Shown: positions 46,239 through 56,135 of the stretch, piece after piece
Layout: each line of letters opens with the position of its first letter
How positions within the stretch are numbered: the stretch's first letter is position 1
Source of the DNA: Nibribacter ruber
Lineage (GTDB): Bacteria; Bacteroidota; Bacteroidia; Cytophagales; Hymenobacteraceae
Assembly: GCF_009913235.1 (NCBI RefSeq)
Contig: NZ_CP047897.1
Span: forward strand, 744,001-808,000
Direction of reading: 5' to 3'
Length of the DNA stretch: 64,000 nt
Translations under genes and position numbers: made by a program
The notes under the pieces: generated by a model
What the model was told of the DNA's origin: nothing
Databases searched by the model: none
The model's input: only the letters and a program-made list of their open reading frames with translations

Positions 46239-47387
46239 CTAAAAGCCTTTCAGATCAATCTCTTCGGTGTCTTGCGTTGGGATAATCCTCTTGGTTTGCT
46301 TCTGGATGATTTTGAAATGATGGGCGTCTTCTGGGGTGACCAAGGTAAGCGCCTCGCCCGTTGCCCCGGCTCTACCGGTGCGGCCTATGCGGTGCACGTA
46401 ATCCTTAGACGACCTGGGCAAATCATAGTTAATCACAAATGGCAACACGGGAACGTCAATTCCGCGGGCGGCAATGTCAGTGGCTACCAATACGGGTACC
46501 TTTCCTTTTTTAAACAAAGACAGCGCCTCTGTACGGGCGCCCTGGCTCTTCCCGCTGTGCAAAGCTACCGCCTTAATGCCGTTGTTGGCCAGTTTGGTTA
46601 CTAAATGGTCTGCGCGCTGCGTGGCAGACACAAACACCAGCACCTGCTGCATTTGGTGGTGCTTGATAAGGTAGCGTAAGAATGGACCTTTCCGCTCTGT
46701 GGCTATTAAATATGCCAGTTCCTTGATTTCCAGTTCTTCCTCAGGCTTTTCATCTTCCTTCACTTCTACCACCACCGGGTTTACCAAAAGCGTCTCCTGA
46801 ATGGCATTCACCTTGTTATCCAAGGTGGCCGAAAATAACAGGTTCTGTCGTTTTTTAGGCAGCAGTTTCAAAATCTGGCGCATCTCTTCCTCAAAGCCCT
46901 GGTTCAGCATTTTGTCGGCTTCGTCCAGCACCAGCATTTCTACGTCGCTTAAATGCACCGCCCCAGATTCTACCAGGTCCAGCAGTCTGCCGGGCGTAGC
47001 CACCAGAATGTCGGTGCCCTGCAGTTTCATCATCTGCGGATTAATGGACACGCCGCCAAACACGGCCAGCGTCTTCACTTTAATGGCCATGTGCGCACTC
47101 AGCCCCAGAAACACCTCTCCTACCTGCAAGGCCAGCTCGCGCGTGGGCACCAGCACCAATGCTTTCACAAACCGGTTCCGGAAAGCCCGGTTAGTTTGCA
47201 GCATATCCAGGATGGGCAAGGCATAGGCCGCCGTCTTCCCAGAACCGGTTTTCGCGATGCCCAACAAATCCTTCCCTTTCAAAATGGCCGGAATGGCCTG
47301 CTCCTGCACCGGCGTGGCTTGGGTGAACTGTTGCGCCTGGGCGGCTTTCTGCAAGGCGGGTGATAAGCCCAGTTGGGTGAATGACAT
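46239..47387 (-). CDS. DEAD-box RNA helicase, RhlE-like
   Basis: A 382-residue ATP-dependent RNA helicase that has the minimal core and almost no C-terminal extension. Motifs: Q motif near TPVQEQAIP, motif I AKTGSGKT, PTREL, GG, TPGR, DEAD at 155-158, SAT, and VI HRIGRTGRAG. It probably remodels structured RNA, for example in ribosome assembly or mRNA decay. It is a single gene whose -7 box (TATCTTTG) is within the left inverted repeat at 47410-47455. Confidence 0.95.
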   Translation of the reverse strand: MSFTQLGLSPALQKAAQAQQFTQATPVQEQAIPAILKGKDLLGIAKTGSGKTAAYALPILDMLQTNRAFRNRFVKALVLVPTRELALQVGEVFLGLSAHMAIKVKTLAVFGGVSINPQMMKLQGTDILVATPGRLLDLVESGAVHLSDVEMLVLDEADKMLNQGFEEEMRQILKLLPKKRQNLLFSATLDNKVNAIQETLLVNPVVVEVKEDEKPEEELEIKELAYLIATERKGPFLRYLIKHHQMQQVLVFVSATQRADHLVTKLANNGIKAVALHSGKSQGARTEALSLFKKGKVPVLVATDIAARGIDVPVLPFVINYDLPRSSKDYVHRIGRTGRAGATGEALTLVTPEDAHHFKIIQKQTKRIIPTQDTEEIDLKGF

Positions 47388-47409
47388 AGAGAATACCTGA
47401 TTAGTGTGG

Positions 47410-47417
47410 CAAAGATA
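47410..47417 (-). promoter_or_regulatory. -7 box for the helicase gene
   Basis: TATCTTTG on the minus strand, 23 bp before the helicase ATG, at the outer end of the left inverted repeat. Confidence 0.45.
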
Positions 47418-47455
47418 AAGCAGGATTCTCAGGATTAGTTAAATTTTCAAGATTA
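47410..47455. repeat. Left inverted repeat around the GxxExxY gene
   Basis: Contains AAAGATAAAGCAGGATT and a CAGGATTAG motif. It pairs as an inverted repeat with 48058-48104. A direct partial copy of the same CAGGATT units is at 47885-47926. The outer edge reads TATCTTTG outward, toward the helicase gene. Confidence 0.75.
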
Positions 47456-47516
47456 AGGGATTGGCGTTGCATATTAGTACTACCGTATACTTCGCTGGAC
47501 CCTATCTTTCAATCCT

Positions 47517-47884
47517 ATGTCTACTGATAACTTAACGTATTTAATAATTGGGTGTGCCATGCGGGTTCATAATGAACTGGGAACAGGGTTCCAGGAGGTG
47601 ATATGCCAAAGGAGCCTGGCCATTGAGCTAGGCTTAGAAGGTTTAACCTATGAACGAGCGAAGGAGCAAGCCATTTATTTACAAAGGCAACCAAGTTGGA
47701 ACAAGACGCGCTGACTTTATCATAGAAGATAAAATTATGGTTGAATTGAAGGCCCTCAGCACCTTGGAAGATGTCCACTTGGTTCAGGCTAAAAATTACC
47801 TGGTGGCCTACCATCTGCCCATCGGCTTACTGATTAACTTTGGCGCAACCAGTCTACAGTACAAAAAAATATTCCCCAACAAGT

Positions 47885-47886
<2 letters not shown>
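47517..47886 (+). pseudogene. Frameshifted GxxExxY-family protein gene
   Basis: The N-terminal half is in one frame (AMRVHNELGTGFQEVICQRS) and the C-terminal half in another (FIYKGNQVGTRRADFIIED, then IMVELKALSTLEDVHLVQAK and GLLINFGA). Together they cover the whole GxxExxY family, which has weak similarity to PD-(D/E)XK-type proteins. The switch falls at about 47660-47690, around ACAAAGGCAA. The final tyrosine of the name motif is cysteine here (GFQEVIC). So the gene is broken, or one base is miscalled. It is enclosed by CAGGATT-type repeats on both sides. Confidence 0.8.
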
Positions 47887-50180
<2,294 letters not shown>

Positions 50181-50183
50181 CCT

Positions 50184-50221
50184 CGTTTTTGGTCAGTTTT
50201 CATGAAAATAGCCTTAAAAAG
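50184..50221. repeat. Dispersed palindrome, copy 18 (degenerate)
   Basis: CGTTTTTGGTCAGTTTTC on the left, GAAAATAGCCTTAAAAAG on the right. It lies 4 bp after the ligA stop. Confidence 0.7.
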
Positions 50222-50223
50222 AA

Positions 50224-50249
50224 AGAGGTTCCGGTTTCTTGGAGCCTCT
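50224..50249 (+). terminator. Terminator of ligA
   Basis: Stem AGAGGTTCC / GGAGCCTCT with one G-T pair, then GTCTTTTT. Confidence 0.75.
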
Positions 50250-50273
50250 GTCTTTTTATAAGCCTTAAGTGGT

Positions 50274-50741
50274 TTATAAACGAGTCAGGAAAAGCACTTC
50301 TTCTTGGCGGGCGTTGCCAGTAGATCTAAATTGCACCAACCGAAGCGTAAGTTTCTGTTGGGTAAGGGTTTCCACTTTCCTTTCGTGCAAAACGTACGTG
50401 GTAGCGTCTAGGTAAGTCTTGGTGGCTATGATCAGGTTCCCGTCTTTATTCTCCAGATCATATGGCAGGCGCATAGAATTATTCTCACTGGTAAGGAGGG
50501 TAAGCTCATACATTGAGAACTGGTATTCCACTATGGGCTTGATAGCAGAATTCCGTGAAGAGATCAGGATGCCAGCCTCATTATACAATTCTACTTGGCT
50601 GTTCTCTACCTTCCAACGCCCAAACAAGAGTTCTTTAGCCGTCTCCATGGAAGGTATTTCTTCTTCATCTGTATCTCCTGCACAATTTGTAAAAGCCAAG
50701 ATGACAAGGAGAACTTTTAGGAAGAAGAGACATTTTTTCAT
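50274..50741 (-). CDS. Small lipoprotein, lipocalin-like
   Basis: A 155-residue exported lipoprotein. Signal peptide and lipobox LAFTNC give C20 as the lipid-modified residue, followed by acidic DTDEEE. The mature part begins with a helix then LLFGRWKVENSQVEL, and continues as alternating beta strands, like the short lipocalin-type lipoproteins widespread in Bacteroidota. The ligand and role are unknown. It stands alone, convergent with ligA. Confidence 0.75.
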   Translation of the reverse strand: MKKCLFFLKVLLVILAFTNCAGDTDEEEIPSMETAKELLFGRWKVENSQVELYNEAGILISSRNSAIKPIVEYQFSMYELTLLTSENNSMRLPYDLENKDGNLIIATKTYLDATTYVLHERKVETLTQQKLTLRLVQFRSTGNARQEEVLFLTRL

Positions 50742-50845
50742 GGATTCTTTGCAGGCGATTTAAATTGATTGTACCAAAACTACCCTTAAAAAACAGAAAA
50801 TCAACCAGGAAACGAGGGCGGCTCATGGCCTTTACACAGATAGAT

Positions 50846-50883
50846 CGTTTTTGGCTTATTATTCAGGAATTAAGCCAAAAACA
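50846..50883. repeat. Dispersed 38-bp palindrome, copy 19
   Basis: CGTTTTTGGCTTATTATT and AATTAAGCCAAAAACA. It lies immediately beside a terminator-like stem. Confidence 0.85.
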
Positions 50884-50884
50884 G

Positions 50885-50913
50885 AAAAGCCAGAGGAAGC
50901 CCCTCTGGCTTTT
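50885..50913. terminator. Terminator-like hairpin
   Basis: Stem AAAAGCCAGAG / CTCTGGCTTTT around a short GAAGCCC-type loop. The gene it ends is not obvious; the nearest minus-strand candidate is the small gene at 51070. Confidence 0.65.
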
Positions 50914-50997
50914 CATTTACTAAACAAAAAACGAAACCTGGTAAAACATTCTACTTCAAGAACAGACAGCCATTCTAATTGTTTACACCTTTCCACT

Positions 50998-51035
50998 GTT
51001 TTTGGCTTAGATTACTTAGAAATACCCCAAAAACG
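50998..51035. repeat. Dispersed palindrome, copy 20 (degenerate)
   Basis: GTTTTTGGCTTAGATTAC on the left, AGAAATACCCCAAAAACG on the right; one base longer than consensus on the left. Confidence 0.75.
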
Positions 51036-51069
51036 AGGAAGTCATAAATACCCTTCCACAAACCATAGG

Positions 51070-51261
51070 TTACAAAGGCCAGAGCAGCGAGCCTTCAGGC
51101 ATCTTTAAACGAGGCAAGCAGGCTTTGGAATTGGTTTGATACATTTCCTGGTGGTTTACTTTTGCCTGGTGCTGCTCCAGCGCCAGTTGCCCTTTCACAT
51201 CTACCTGCGTGCCCAGCCAGCCTAGTCCCAGGCCAATTATCAAAAAGGAAATTATTTTCAT
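51070..51261 (-). CDS. Possible 63-residue exported peptide
   Basis: The frame opens at 51300, but MKIISFLIIGLGLGWLG at 51261 gives a short signal or anchor sequence, and the upstream codons overlap repeat copy 21. The mature part (VDVKGQLALEQHQAKVNHQE and onwards) is hydrophilic with a single cysteine. It follows the ABC permease on the same strand after 44 bp. The family is not recognised. It may be a small exported partner or a chance frame. Confidence 0.4.
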   Translation of the reverse strand: MKIISFLIIGLGLGWLGTQVDVKGQLALEQHQAKVNHQEMYQTNSKACLPRLKMPEGSLLWPL

Positions 51262-51267
51262 AGGGTT

Positions 51268-51305
51268 TGTTTTAAGGCTAATTCTAGAAAAAGAGGCCAA
51301 AAACG
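51268..51305. repeat. Dispersed palindrome, copy 21 (degenerate)
   Basis: The right arm GAAAAAGAGGCCAAAAACG is well kept and ends directly at the permease stop; the left arm is decayed. Confidence 0.6.
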
Positions 51306-52091
51306 CTAGTGTATCTGCCGTCTGGTTGAGGCATACAGAGCACCCAATAATACCAAAACGCTAAGGCCCAGGCTGTACCACATTTGCTCTATGAATAGGC
51401 CCGCTGGCTTAATGGTAAAAGTCATGGCAGAAAAATAGGGCCAGCTGTACGGGAAATAACCAATGTGCTCCCAACGCGACCCAATGAGAAAGGCCAGGGT
51501 AAACAAGATGCCCAGTCCAATGCTCATGGCTATGCTCTTGAACCGGAAGCTGATGCAGAACTGCAGCGTGAAAATGGCCAAGGACCCAATGAAAATCCGG
51601 AAGCCCGTTACCGCAATTGACTGCACATGATGGTAGTCCTGGAAGCCTAGATCTGATCTTACCCAGCCCAGCAGATACCCGCCGGCCAGAAGACCCGCCA
51701 GGAAGGTCACAAACGAAAGCGCCACCAGTCCCAGTTGCAGCAGGTACTTGTTCAGGAAAACCGCCCATTTGGGCATGGGCAAGGCGTAAAGTTGTTTCCA
51801 GCCCAGGGAAGAGTGTTCAATGCCATTGACCAATGCGGTAATGAGCGCCAGAAACATAGGCACCAGTAGTTGCGCGGTGGCATAAAAGTTATTGTTCGCC
51901 CATAAGAGCCAGGGGTCCATTCCCGGCCTTACCAGTTTTTCGCCTCTAAAGAAGAACACCAGAAAGGTCATGCCCACAATGGAAAGCGGTGCCAGCAGGG
52001 AAAGCCAAAAAGCCCAGGTGAATTTGATTTTGAGGGCTTCAGCAGATATGCCGCGGCCCAGGTAGGTAAGCGTAGATTCCATTTTAGACAA
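51306..52091 (-). CDS. ABC-2-type transporter permease
   Basis: A 261-residue membrane protein with six hydrophobic segments and an amphipathic N-terminal helix (ISAEALKIKFTWAFWLSLLA). NGIEHSSLGWKQLYALPMPK between helices is typical of permeases of the lantibiotic-immunity/ABC-2 type. The start overlaps the ATPase stop by 8 bases, so the two subunits are translationally coupled. The cargo is unknown; a role in peptide resistance or membrane stress would fit control by LytTR. Confidence 0.9.
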   Translation of the reverse strand: MSKMESTLTYLGRGISAEALKIKFTWAFWLSLLAPLSIVGMTFLVFFFRGEKLVRPGMDPWLLWANNNFYATAQLLVPMFLALITALVNGIEHSSLGWKQLYALPMPKWAVFLNKYLLQLGLVALSFVTFLAGLLAGGYLLGWVRSDLGFQDYHHVQSIAVTGFRIFIGSLAIFTLQFCISFRFKSIAMSIGLGILFTLAFLIGSRWEHIGYFPYSWPYFSAMTFTIKPAGLFIEQMWYSLGLSVLVLLGALYASTRRQIH

Positions 52092-53043
52092 GGGATAATG
52101 TAGGTGAGGCGGTAGTTTCTACTGAAATGGGTGTTTTCTCTGTGAGCGCCAGAAATAGGTCTTCCAGGTTTTGCTGGGCGTAGGATAAGCCAGAAACAGC
52201 AATGCCCTGCCCTACCAGTAGGTGGTTTAGAGCGGCAACCTCGTGCTTGTCTTTCACGGGAATGGTAACCCAATGGCCTTCCTTTACGGTGGTAACATAG
52301 CCGTTTTGCTGCAAGATTTCCTGCGCCAGAAAAACATTGTCTACCTCCACCTCCACACCGGTAGCGGTAGAAGCCACATGGGCCAGGTCCTGCACCGCTC
52401 CTTCAAAGGCCATTTTCCCTTGATGAATGATGGACAGGTGGGTGACCGTTTTCTCTATTTCGCTGAGGAGGTGGCTAGACAGGAAAATGGTTTTGCCGTG
52501 CTCTTGGTTTAAGTCTTTCAACAGCTCCCGCATTTCCCGTATTCCGCTGGGATCTAATCCGTTGGTAGGTTCGTCTAAAATCAGCAGTTCAGGGTCAGAG
52601 AGCAGCGCCAGGGCAATACCCAACCGTTGGCACATGCCCAGAGAGTAATGTTTTACTAGGCGGTTTGCCTCTTGTGACAGCCGTACTACCTGCAGCACAT
52701 GGTCTATCCGGCTTTTCTCCAGACCCAGCTGGCGGCGCATTACCTCCAGGTTGTCCTTTCCGGAAAGGTGTCGGTATAGGCTGGGCATCTCTATCAACGC
52801 CCCCACTTTCTGCAAGGCGGGCAACCGGTGCTGCCAAAGGTCCTGTCCAAACAAATGAATGCTCCCCTTTTTGGGCTGAAGCAGGCCCAGGAGCAACCGG
52901 ATGGTGGTGGTTTTACCAGAGCCATTGGGCCCCAGAAAGCCATAGATGCTGCCCTTCGGGATCTCCAGGTTCAGGCCTTTCAGGACTTCCTGGTTTCCGT
53001 AGGAATAGCGAAGATCTTGGGTGTGAATGAGTGGTTCTTTCAT
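52084..53043 (-). CDS. ABC transporter ATP-binding protein
   Basis: A 319-residue ATPase. Walker A is LGPNGSGKTTT near residue 37, the signature is HYSLGMCQRLGIA, Walker B is LLILDEPTNGLD, and the switch His is in SSHLLSEIE. The extra 80-residue C-terminal region is common in ABC exporters of the bacitracin/lantibiotic group. It is first gene of the exporter operon. Four LytTR-type boxes lie upstream, and TTG-N21-TTCTTTTG (53064-53095) on this strand is a good promoter candidate directly next to them. Confidence 0.95.
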   Translation of the reverse strand: MKEPLIHTQDLRYSYGNQEVLKGLNLEIPKGSIYGFLGPNGSGKTTTIRLLLGLLQPKKGSIHLFGQDLWQHRLPALQKVGALIEMPSLYRHLSGKDNLEVMRRQLGLEKSRIDHVLQVVRLSQEANRLVKHYSLGMCQRLGIALALLSDPELLILDEPTNGLDPSGIREMRELLKDLNQEHGKTIFLSSHLLSEIEKTVTHLSIIHQGKMAFEGAVQDLAHVASTATGVEVEVDNVFLAQEILQQNGYVTTVKEGHWVTIPVKDKHEVAALNHLLVGQGIAVSGLSYAQQNLEDLFLALTEKTPISVETTASPTLSLV

Positions 53044-53063
53044 AGCAGTGACGGTTAATGGAT

Positions 53064-53095
53064 CAAAAGAACCATTCCTGTTTTAGGGCCGCAAC
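53064..53095 (-). promoter_or_regulatory. Promoter candidate of the ABC exporter operon
   Basis: On the minus strand TTG (53093-53095), 21-base spacer, TTCTTTTG (53064-53071), seven of eight bases of TAnnTTTG. It lies directly downstream of a pair of LytTR-type boxes. Confidence 0.5.
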
Positions 53096-53100
53096 TAAAC

Positions 53101-53183
53101 TATACCAACCGTCTTTTTTCCTAGACCAAACCCCTGTAAGATTGAAAATAGCGGTTGGTCTAAACAATTTGGGTGTTGGTCTA
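53101..53183. promoter_or_regulatory. Four LytTR-type binding boxes
   Basis: TATACCAAC at 53101 and TAGACCAAA at 53122 form one pair with 21-bp period. GTTGGTCTA at 53154 and again at 53175 form a second pair with the same period and opposite orientation. LytTR proteins bind direct repeats of about 9 bp separated by about 12 bp, with a GTTNRK-like core. The array lies between the ABC exporter and the LytS/LytTR genes. Confidence 0.78.
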
Positions 53184-53224
53184 TTTCCTGGCGTTTCCTG
53201 CTTTTAAGCAACAGCTTTTCTGTA

Positions 53225-53260
53225 GTTTTAGCCTTATTCCAGAAAAACAATGCAAAAACG
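53225..53260 (+). repeat. Dispersed palindrome, copy 22 (degenerate), overlapping a start codon
   Basis: GTTTTAGCCTTATTCCAG then AAAAACAATGCAAAAACG. The right arm contains the kinase ATG, so codons 1-4 (MQKR) come from the repeat. TAGTTTTA at 53223-53230 may be the kinase -7 box. Confidence 0.6.
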
Positions 53261-54290
53261 CCTGCCCTTCTTCCTGCACCTCCTGCTCTGGACGGGCTTA
53301 CTCTGCTTTAACCTGTTTTACGGCAACTATAGTCAAGTCCCTGTCCCCTGGCAATGGACCGCCCTGGACAAGGGACAAACGTTTCTGTTCCATATAGCCC
53401 TCTTCTATTTTAACTGGTTTGTTTTGGTGCCTAAGATTCTGGCCCGGGACAAGGTGCTGCTGTATGCGTTGGCCGTTATTGGCACGTTGGCGTTGTTTGC
53501 GGCCGTACGGGCTCCCCTAGAGATTCTGGAAATGAAGAAAATGGCTTCTTACAATCCTACCCTAGCTGCCCAGATAGCCAAGTACCCTTCTAGATTAGCT
53601 TTCCCCCAGACCATGTTTCAACTCGCGGTGATGGGGGTCATGAACATTTTCTTAAGCTCGGCCTTGAAAGTAACCGGAGACTACCTTCGCAACGAGCGCA
53701 GACGCAAAGAACTGGAGCACCAACACACCGCCACTGAACTGGAATTACTAAAAGCGCAGGTCAATCCCCACTTTTTGTTCAACACGCTTAACAACATCTA
53801 TTCCCTGGCCTACCAGCAAGCGCCCAACACGCCAGACGCCATCATGAAGCTGTCCTTGCTTTTGCGGTACCAGCTCTATGAAACAGACACGCCCTTGGTT
53901 CCCCTGGAGAAAGAACTGGAACATTTGCAGCATCTGTTAGACCTGCACAAACTCAGGCTCACCAACCCATCTTTGCTAACGTTAGAAGTTTCCGGGGATG
54001 TAGCTTCTGTGCACCTTCCTCCCATGCTCTTGATGCCCCTAGTAGAGAATATGTTTAAGCACGGAGTGGCCTCTGCGTCCATGGCTTTGCACTTGCAAGT
54101 GACTGATTCTATGTTAACCTTTACTACCCGTAACCAAACCAAACAACCCAATGCATCACCTACGTATGGCGGTTTGGGCTTGCAAAACCTACGGCGAAGG
54201 TTGGACTTGCTGTTTCCTTCCCGTCACACGCTATCTACCCAGCAAGATGGTCAATGGTATACCGCTACGCTTATCCTTTCATTCACCTGA
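53250..54290 (+). CDS. LytS-type sensor histidine kinase
   Basis: A 346-residue membrane kinase of the His_kinase (LytS/YehU) family. Four hydrophobic segments fill residues 7-140. The phospho-acceptor is H174 in QVNPHFLFNTLNNIYSLA, the family hallmark. The ATPase part has LPPMLLMPLVENMFKHG and ends GGLGLQNLRRRLDLL. It forms an operon with the LytTR response regulator 18 bp downstream. Its start codon lies inside a decayed copy of the dispersed palindrome. Divergent ABC exporter genes are the likely targets. Confidence 0.95.
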   Translation: MQKRLPFFLHLLLWTGLLCFNLFYGNYSQVPVPWQWTALDKGQTFLFHIALFYFNWFVLVPKILARDKVLLYALAVIGTLALFAAVRAPLEILEMKKMASYNPTLAAQIAKYPSRLAFPQTMFQLAVMGVMNIFLSSALKVTGDYLRNERRRKELEHQHTATELELLKAQVNPHFLFNTLNNIYSLAYQQAPNTPDAIMKLSLLLRYQLYETDTPLVPLEKELEHLQHLLDLHKLRLTNPSLLTLEVSGDVASVHLPPMLLMPLVENMFKHGVASASMALHLQVTDSMLTFTTRNQTKQPNASPTYGGLGLQNLRRRLDLLFPSRHTLSTQQDGQWYTATLILSFT

Positions 54291-54308
54291 TCTATTGTAT
54301 CTTGCCCT

Positions 54309-55046
54309 ATGAAAATAACCTGCCTTGCCGTAGATGATGAGCCACTGGCCCTGGACTTGATGCGGTCATACATTGCCAAGGTTCCTTTTCTTTCCTTAAT
54401 AAAGACCTGCTCCAGTGCACTGGAGGCCATGACCGTTTTGCAGGAGCAACCCGTTGATTTACTTTTTCTGGACATTGAAATGCCAGACCTGACGGGTATT
54501 CAGTTTCTGCAGTTGCTCTCGCATAAACCGGCCGTTATTTTCACCACCGCCTACCCGCAATACGCCCTGGACGGTTTCTCTCTAGACGCGGTGGACTACC
54601 TACTCAAACCCATTCCCTTTGACCGCTTCCTGAAAGCCGTGAACAAGGTGCATGAGCGCGCGCAATTGGTGCAGCAAAAGACAGCACCTGTTCCAATGAG
54701 TGGTTCGCTTACAGCAGTAACAGAGAATGAAGATTTCATCTTTGTGAAGGCAGATTACAAAACCGTACGCGTTAACTTGAAAGACATTCTCTGGATTGAA
54801 GGCTTAAAGGATTACGTGATCATCCATATACCTACCCGTAAGATTATCACGCTTTTATCCATGGGCAAAATCATGGAGAAACTCCCCGATCAGGAGTTTT
54901 CCCGGGTGCACAAATCCTACATTGTCTCCCTGCCGCACATTGAGTCCATTGAGAAAAGCCGCATCAAAATCAAAGACCAGGACATTCCCATAGGGGATAG
55001 CTACCGCGAGGAGTTCATGCGATGGGTGGACAGCAAAAACATCTAA
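54309..55046 (+). CDS. LytTR-family response regulator
   Basis: A 245-residue regulator. The receiver domain has DDEP at 9-12 and phospho-acceptor D55 (LLFLDIEMP). The LytTR DNA-binding domain spans residues 140-240: FIFVKADYKTVRVNL, ILWIEGLKDYVIIH and FSRVHKSYIVSL. Such domains bind paired 9-bp direct repeats, and two such pairs occur just upstream of this operon. It probably regulates its own operon and the divergent ABC exporter. Confidence 0.96.
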   Translation: MKITCLAVDDEPLALDLMRSYIAKVPFLSLIKTCSSALEAMTVLQEQPVDLLFLDIEMPDLTGIQFLQLLSHKPAVIFTTAYPQYALDGFSLDAVDYLLKPIPFDRFLKAVNKVHERAQLVQQKTAPVPMSGSLTAVTENEDFIFVKADYKTVRVNLKDILWIEGLKDYVIIHIPTRKIITLLSMGKIMEKLPDQEFSRVHKSYIVSLPHIESIEKSRIKIKDQDIPIGDSYREEFMRWVDSKNI

Positions 55047-55104
55047 GCTTCCTCAGCCTCAGAATTTAGCACTAGGGTCCTTTAAATCGGTAAGGGCAAA
55101 TTTG

Positions 55105-55112
55105 TATCTTTG
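55105..55112 (+). promoter_or_regulatory. -7 box for dapA
   Basis: TATCTTTG, an exact TAnnTTTG match, 31 bp before the chosen ATG. It overlaps the upstream alternative start of the frame, which supports the later start. Confidence 0.55.
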
Positions 55113-55143
55113 GACTAGATACTTTCTATTTAAACACAAACGC

Positions 55144-56022
55144 ATGCAATCTTTTAGAGGAACCGGCGTGGCTTTGGTCACTCCTTTTCAAGCAGACCAT
55201 TCCGTAGACTATGACGCCTTTGCGCGTTTGATTGAATATAACCTGAGCAATGGCGTAGATTATCTGGTAGTGAACGGCACCACCGGCGAGTCTGTGACCA
55301 CTACTCCAGAGGAGAAAAAACAACTATTGGCCTTTGCCAAGAAGCAGATTGCCGGGCGCGTGCCGTTGGTGTACGGCATTGGCGGCAACAACACCCAGGC
55401 AGTGCTGGAATTAATAAAAAACGCAGATTTGGCGGGGGTAGACGCCCTCCTTTCAGTGAGCCCGTATTACAATAAACCGTCCCAAGAGGGCATTTACCTG
55501 CACTACACCGCAGTGGCAGATGCCAGCCCGGTACCAGTGCTCTTGTACAACGTGCCCGGCAGAACTGGCAGCAATGTGAGCGCAGCCACTACCTTACGGC
55601 TGGCCCAGCACGCGAATATTATTGGCATCAAAGAGGCGTCTGGCAACATGGAGCAGTGCATGGCCATTGTGCAAGACAAGCCTGAAGGTTTTTTAGTCAT
55701 CAGTGGCGAAGACATGCTGACGGTCCCAATGATTTCTGTGGGCATGGATGGTATCATTTCAGTGCTGGCCAATGCGTTTCCGGCGCGTTTCAGCCGGATG
55801 ACCAAACTGGCCCTGCAAGGCAACTTTTCCGAGGCCGGTGCCTTGCAGCGTTCCTTCCTGTCCGTAAACCCGCTCATGTACGAAGAGGGAAATCCAGTAG
55901 GCGTGAAATTTGCGCTAGAGCAGTTGGGTATCTGTCAGGCCTACGTGAGATTACCACTGGCCCCCGCCTCTGACAGTCTGCAGCAGCGCATTAAAGCCGC
56001 GGCCGTTGGCTTAGATAACTAA
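55144..56022 (+). CDS. dapA: 4-hydroxy-tetrahydrodipicolinate synthase DapA
   Basis: A 292-residue enzyme that condenses pyruvate with aspartate semialdehyde in lysine and meso-diaminopimelate synthesis. The Schiff-base lysine is K163 (GIKEASG), the catalytic Tyr is Y135 (YNVPGRTG), and the T46-T47 pair is in NGTTGES. The frame opens at 55102, but a -7 box at 55105-55112 makes MQSFRGTGVAL at 55144 the start. It stands alone. The dispersed palindrome follows 28 bp after the stop. Confidence 0.96.
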   Translation: MQSFRGTGVALVTPFQADHSVDYDAFARLIEYNLSNGVDYLVVNGTTGESVTTTPEEKKQLLAFAKKQIAGRVPLVYGIGGNNTQAVLELIKNADLAGVDALLSVSPYYNKPSQEGIYLHYTAVADASPVPVLLYNVPGRTGSNVSAATTLRLAQHANIIGIKEASGNMEQCMAIVQDKPEGFLVISGEDMLTVPMISVGMDGIISVLANAFPARFSRMTKLALQGNFSEAGALQRSFLSVNPLMYEEGNPVGVKFALEQLGICQAYVRLPLAPASDSLQQRIKAAAVGLDN

Positions 56023-56050
56023 TCTGACTTCTTAAGTTAGATCTCACCTA

Positions 56051-56087
56051 CGTTTTTGGCCTGTTTTCTAGAAAATACCCCAAAACG
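56051..56087. repeat. Dispersed palindrome, copy 23
   Basis: CGTTTTTGGCCTGTTTTC, TA, GAAAATACCCCAAAACG; one base short in the right arm. Followed by GGAGGCTTTTTTTT, so it may take part in termination after dapA. Confidence 0.88.
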
Positions 56088-56135
56088 GAGGCTTTTTTTT
56101 GAACCCATACTAACCAAAAACCTGGCACCTGCCCT

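Larger units (their letters stand above)
50742..51069. other. Intergenic region with two palindromes and a hairpin
   Basis: A 328-bp gap that holds palindrome copies 19 and 20 and, between them, a terminator-like stem at 50885-50913. No gene is visible between the two copies. Confidence 0.6.

Noticed and set aside
46167-46604. Forward frame beginning MPFLACFTENRPKTAF
   Set aside because: It starts in palindrome copy 17 and then runs antisense to the helicase gene.
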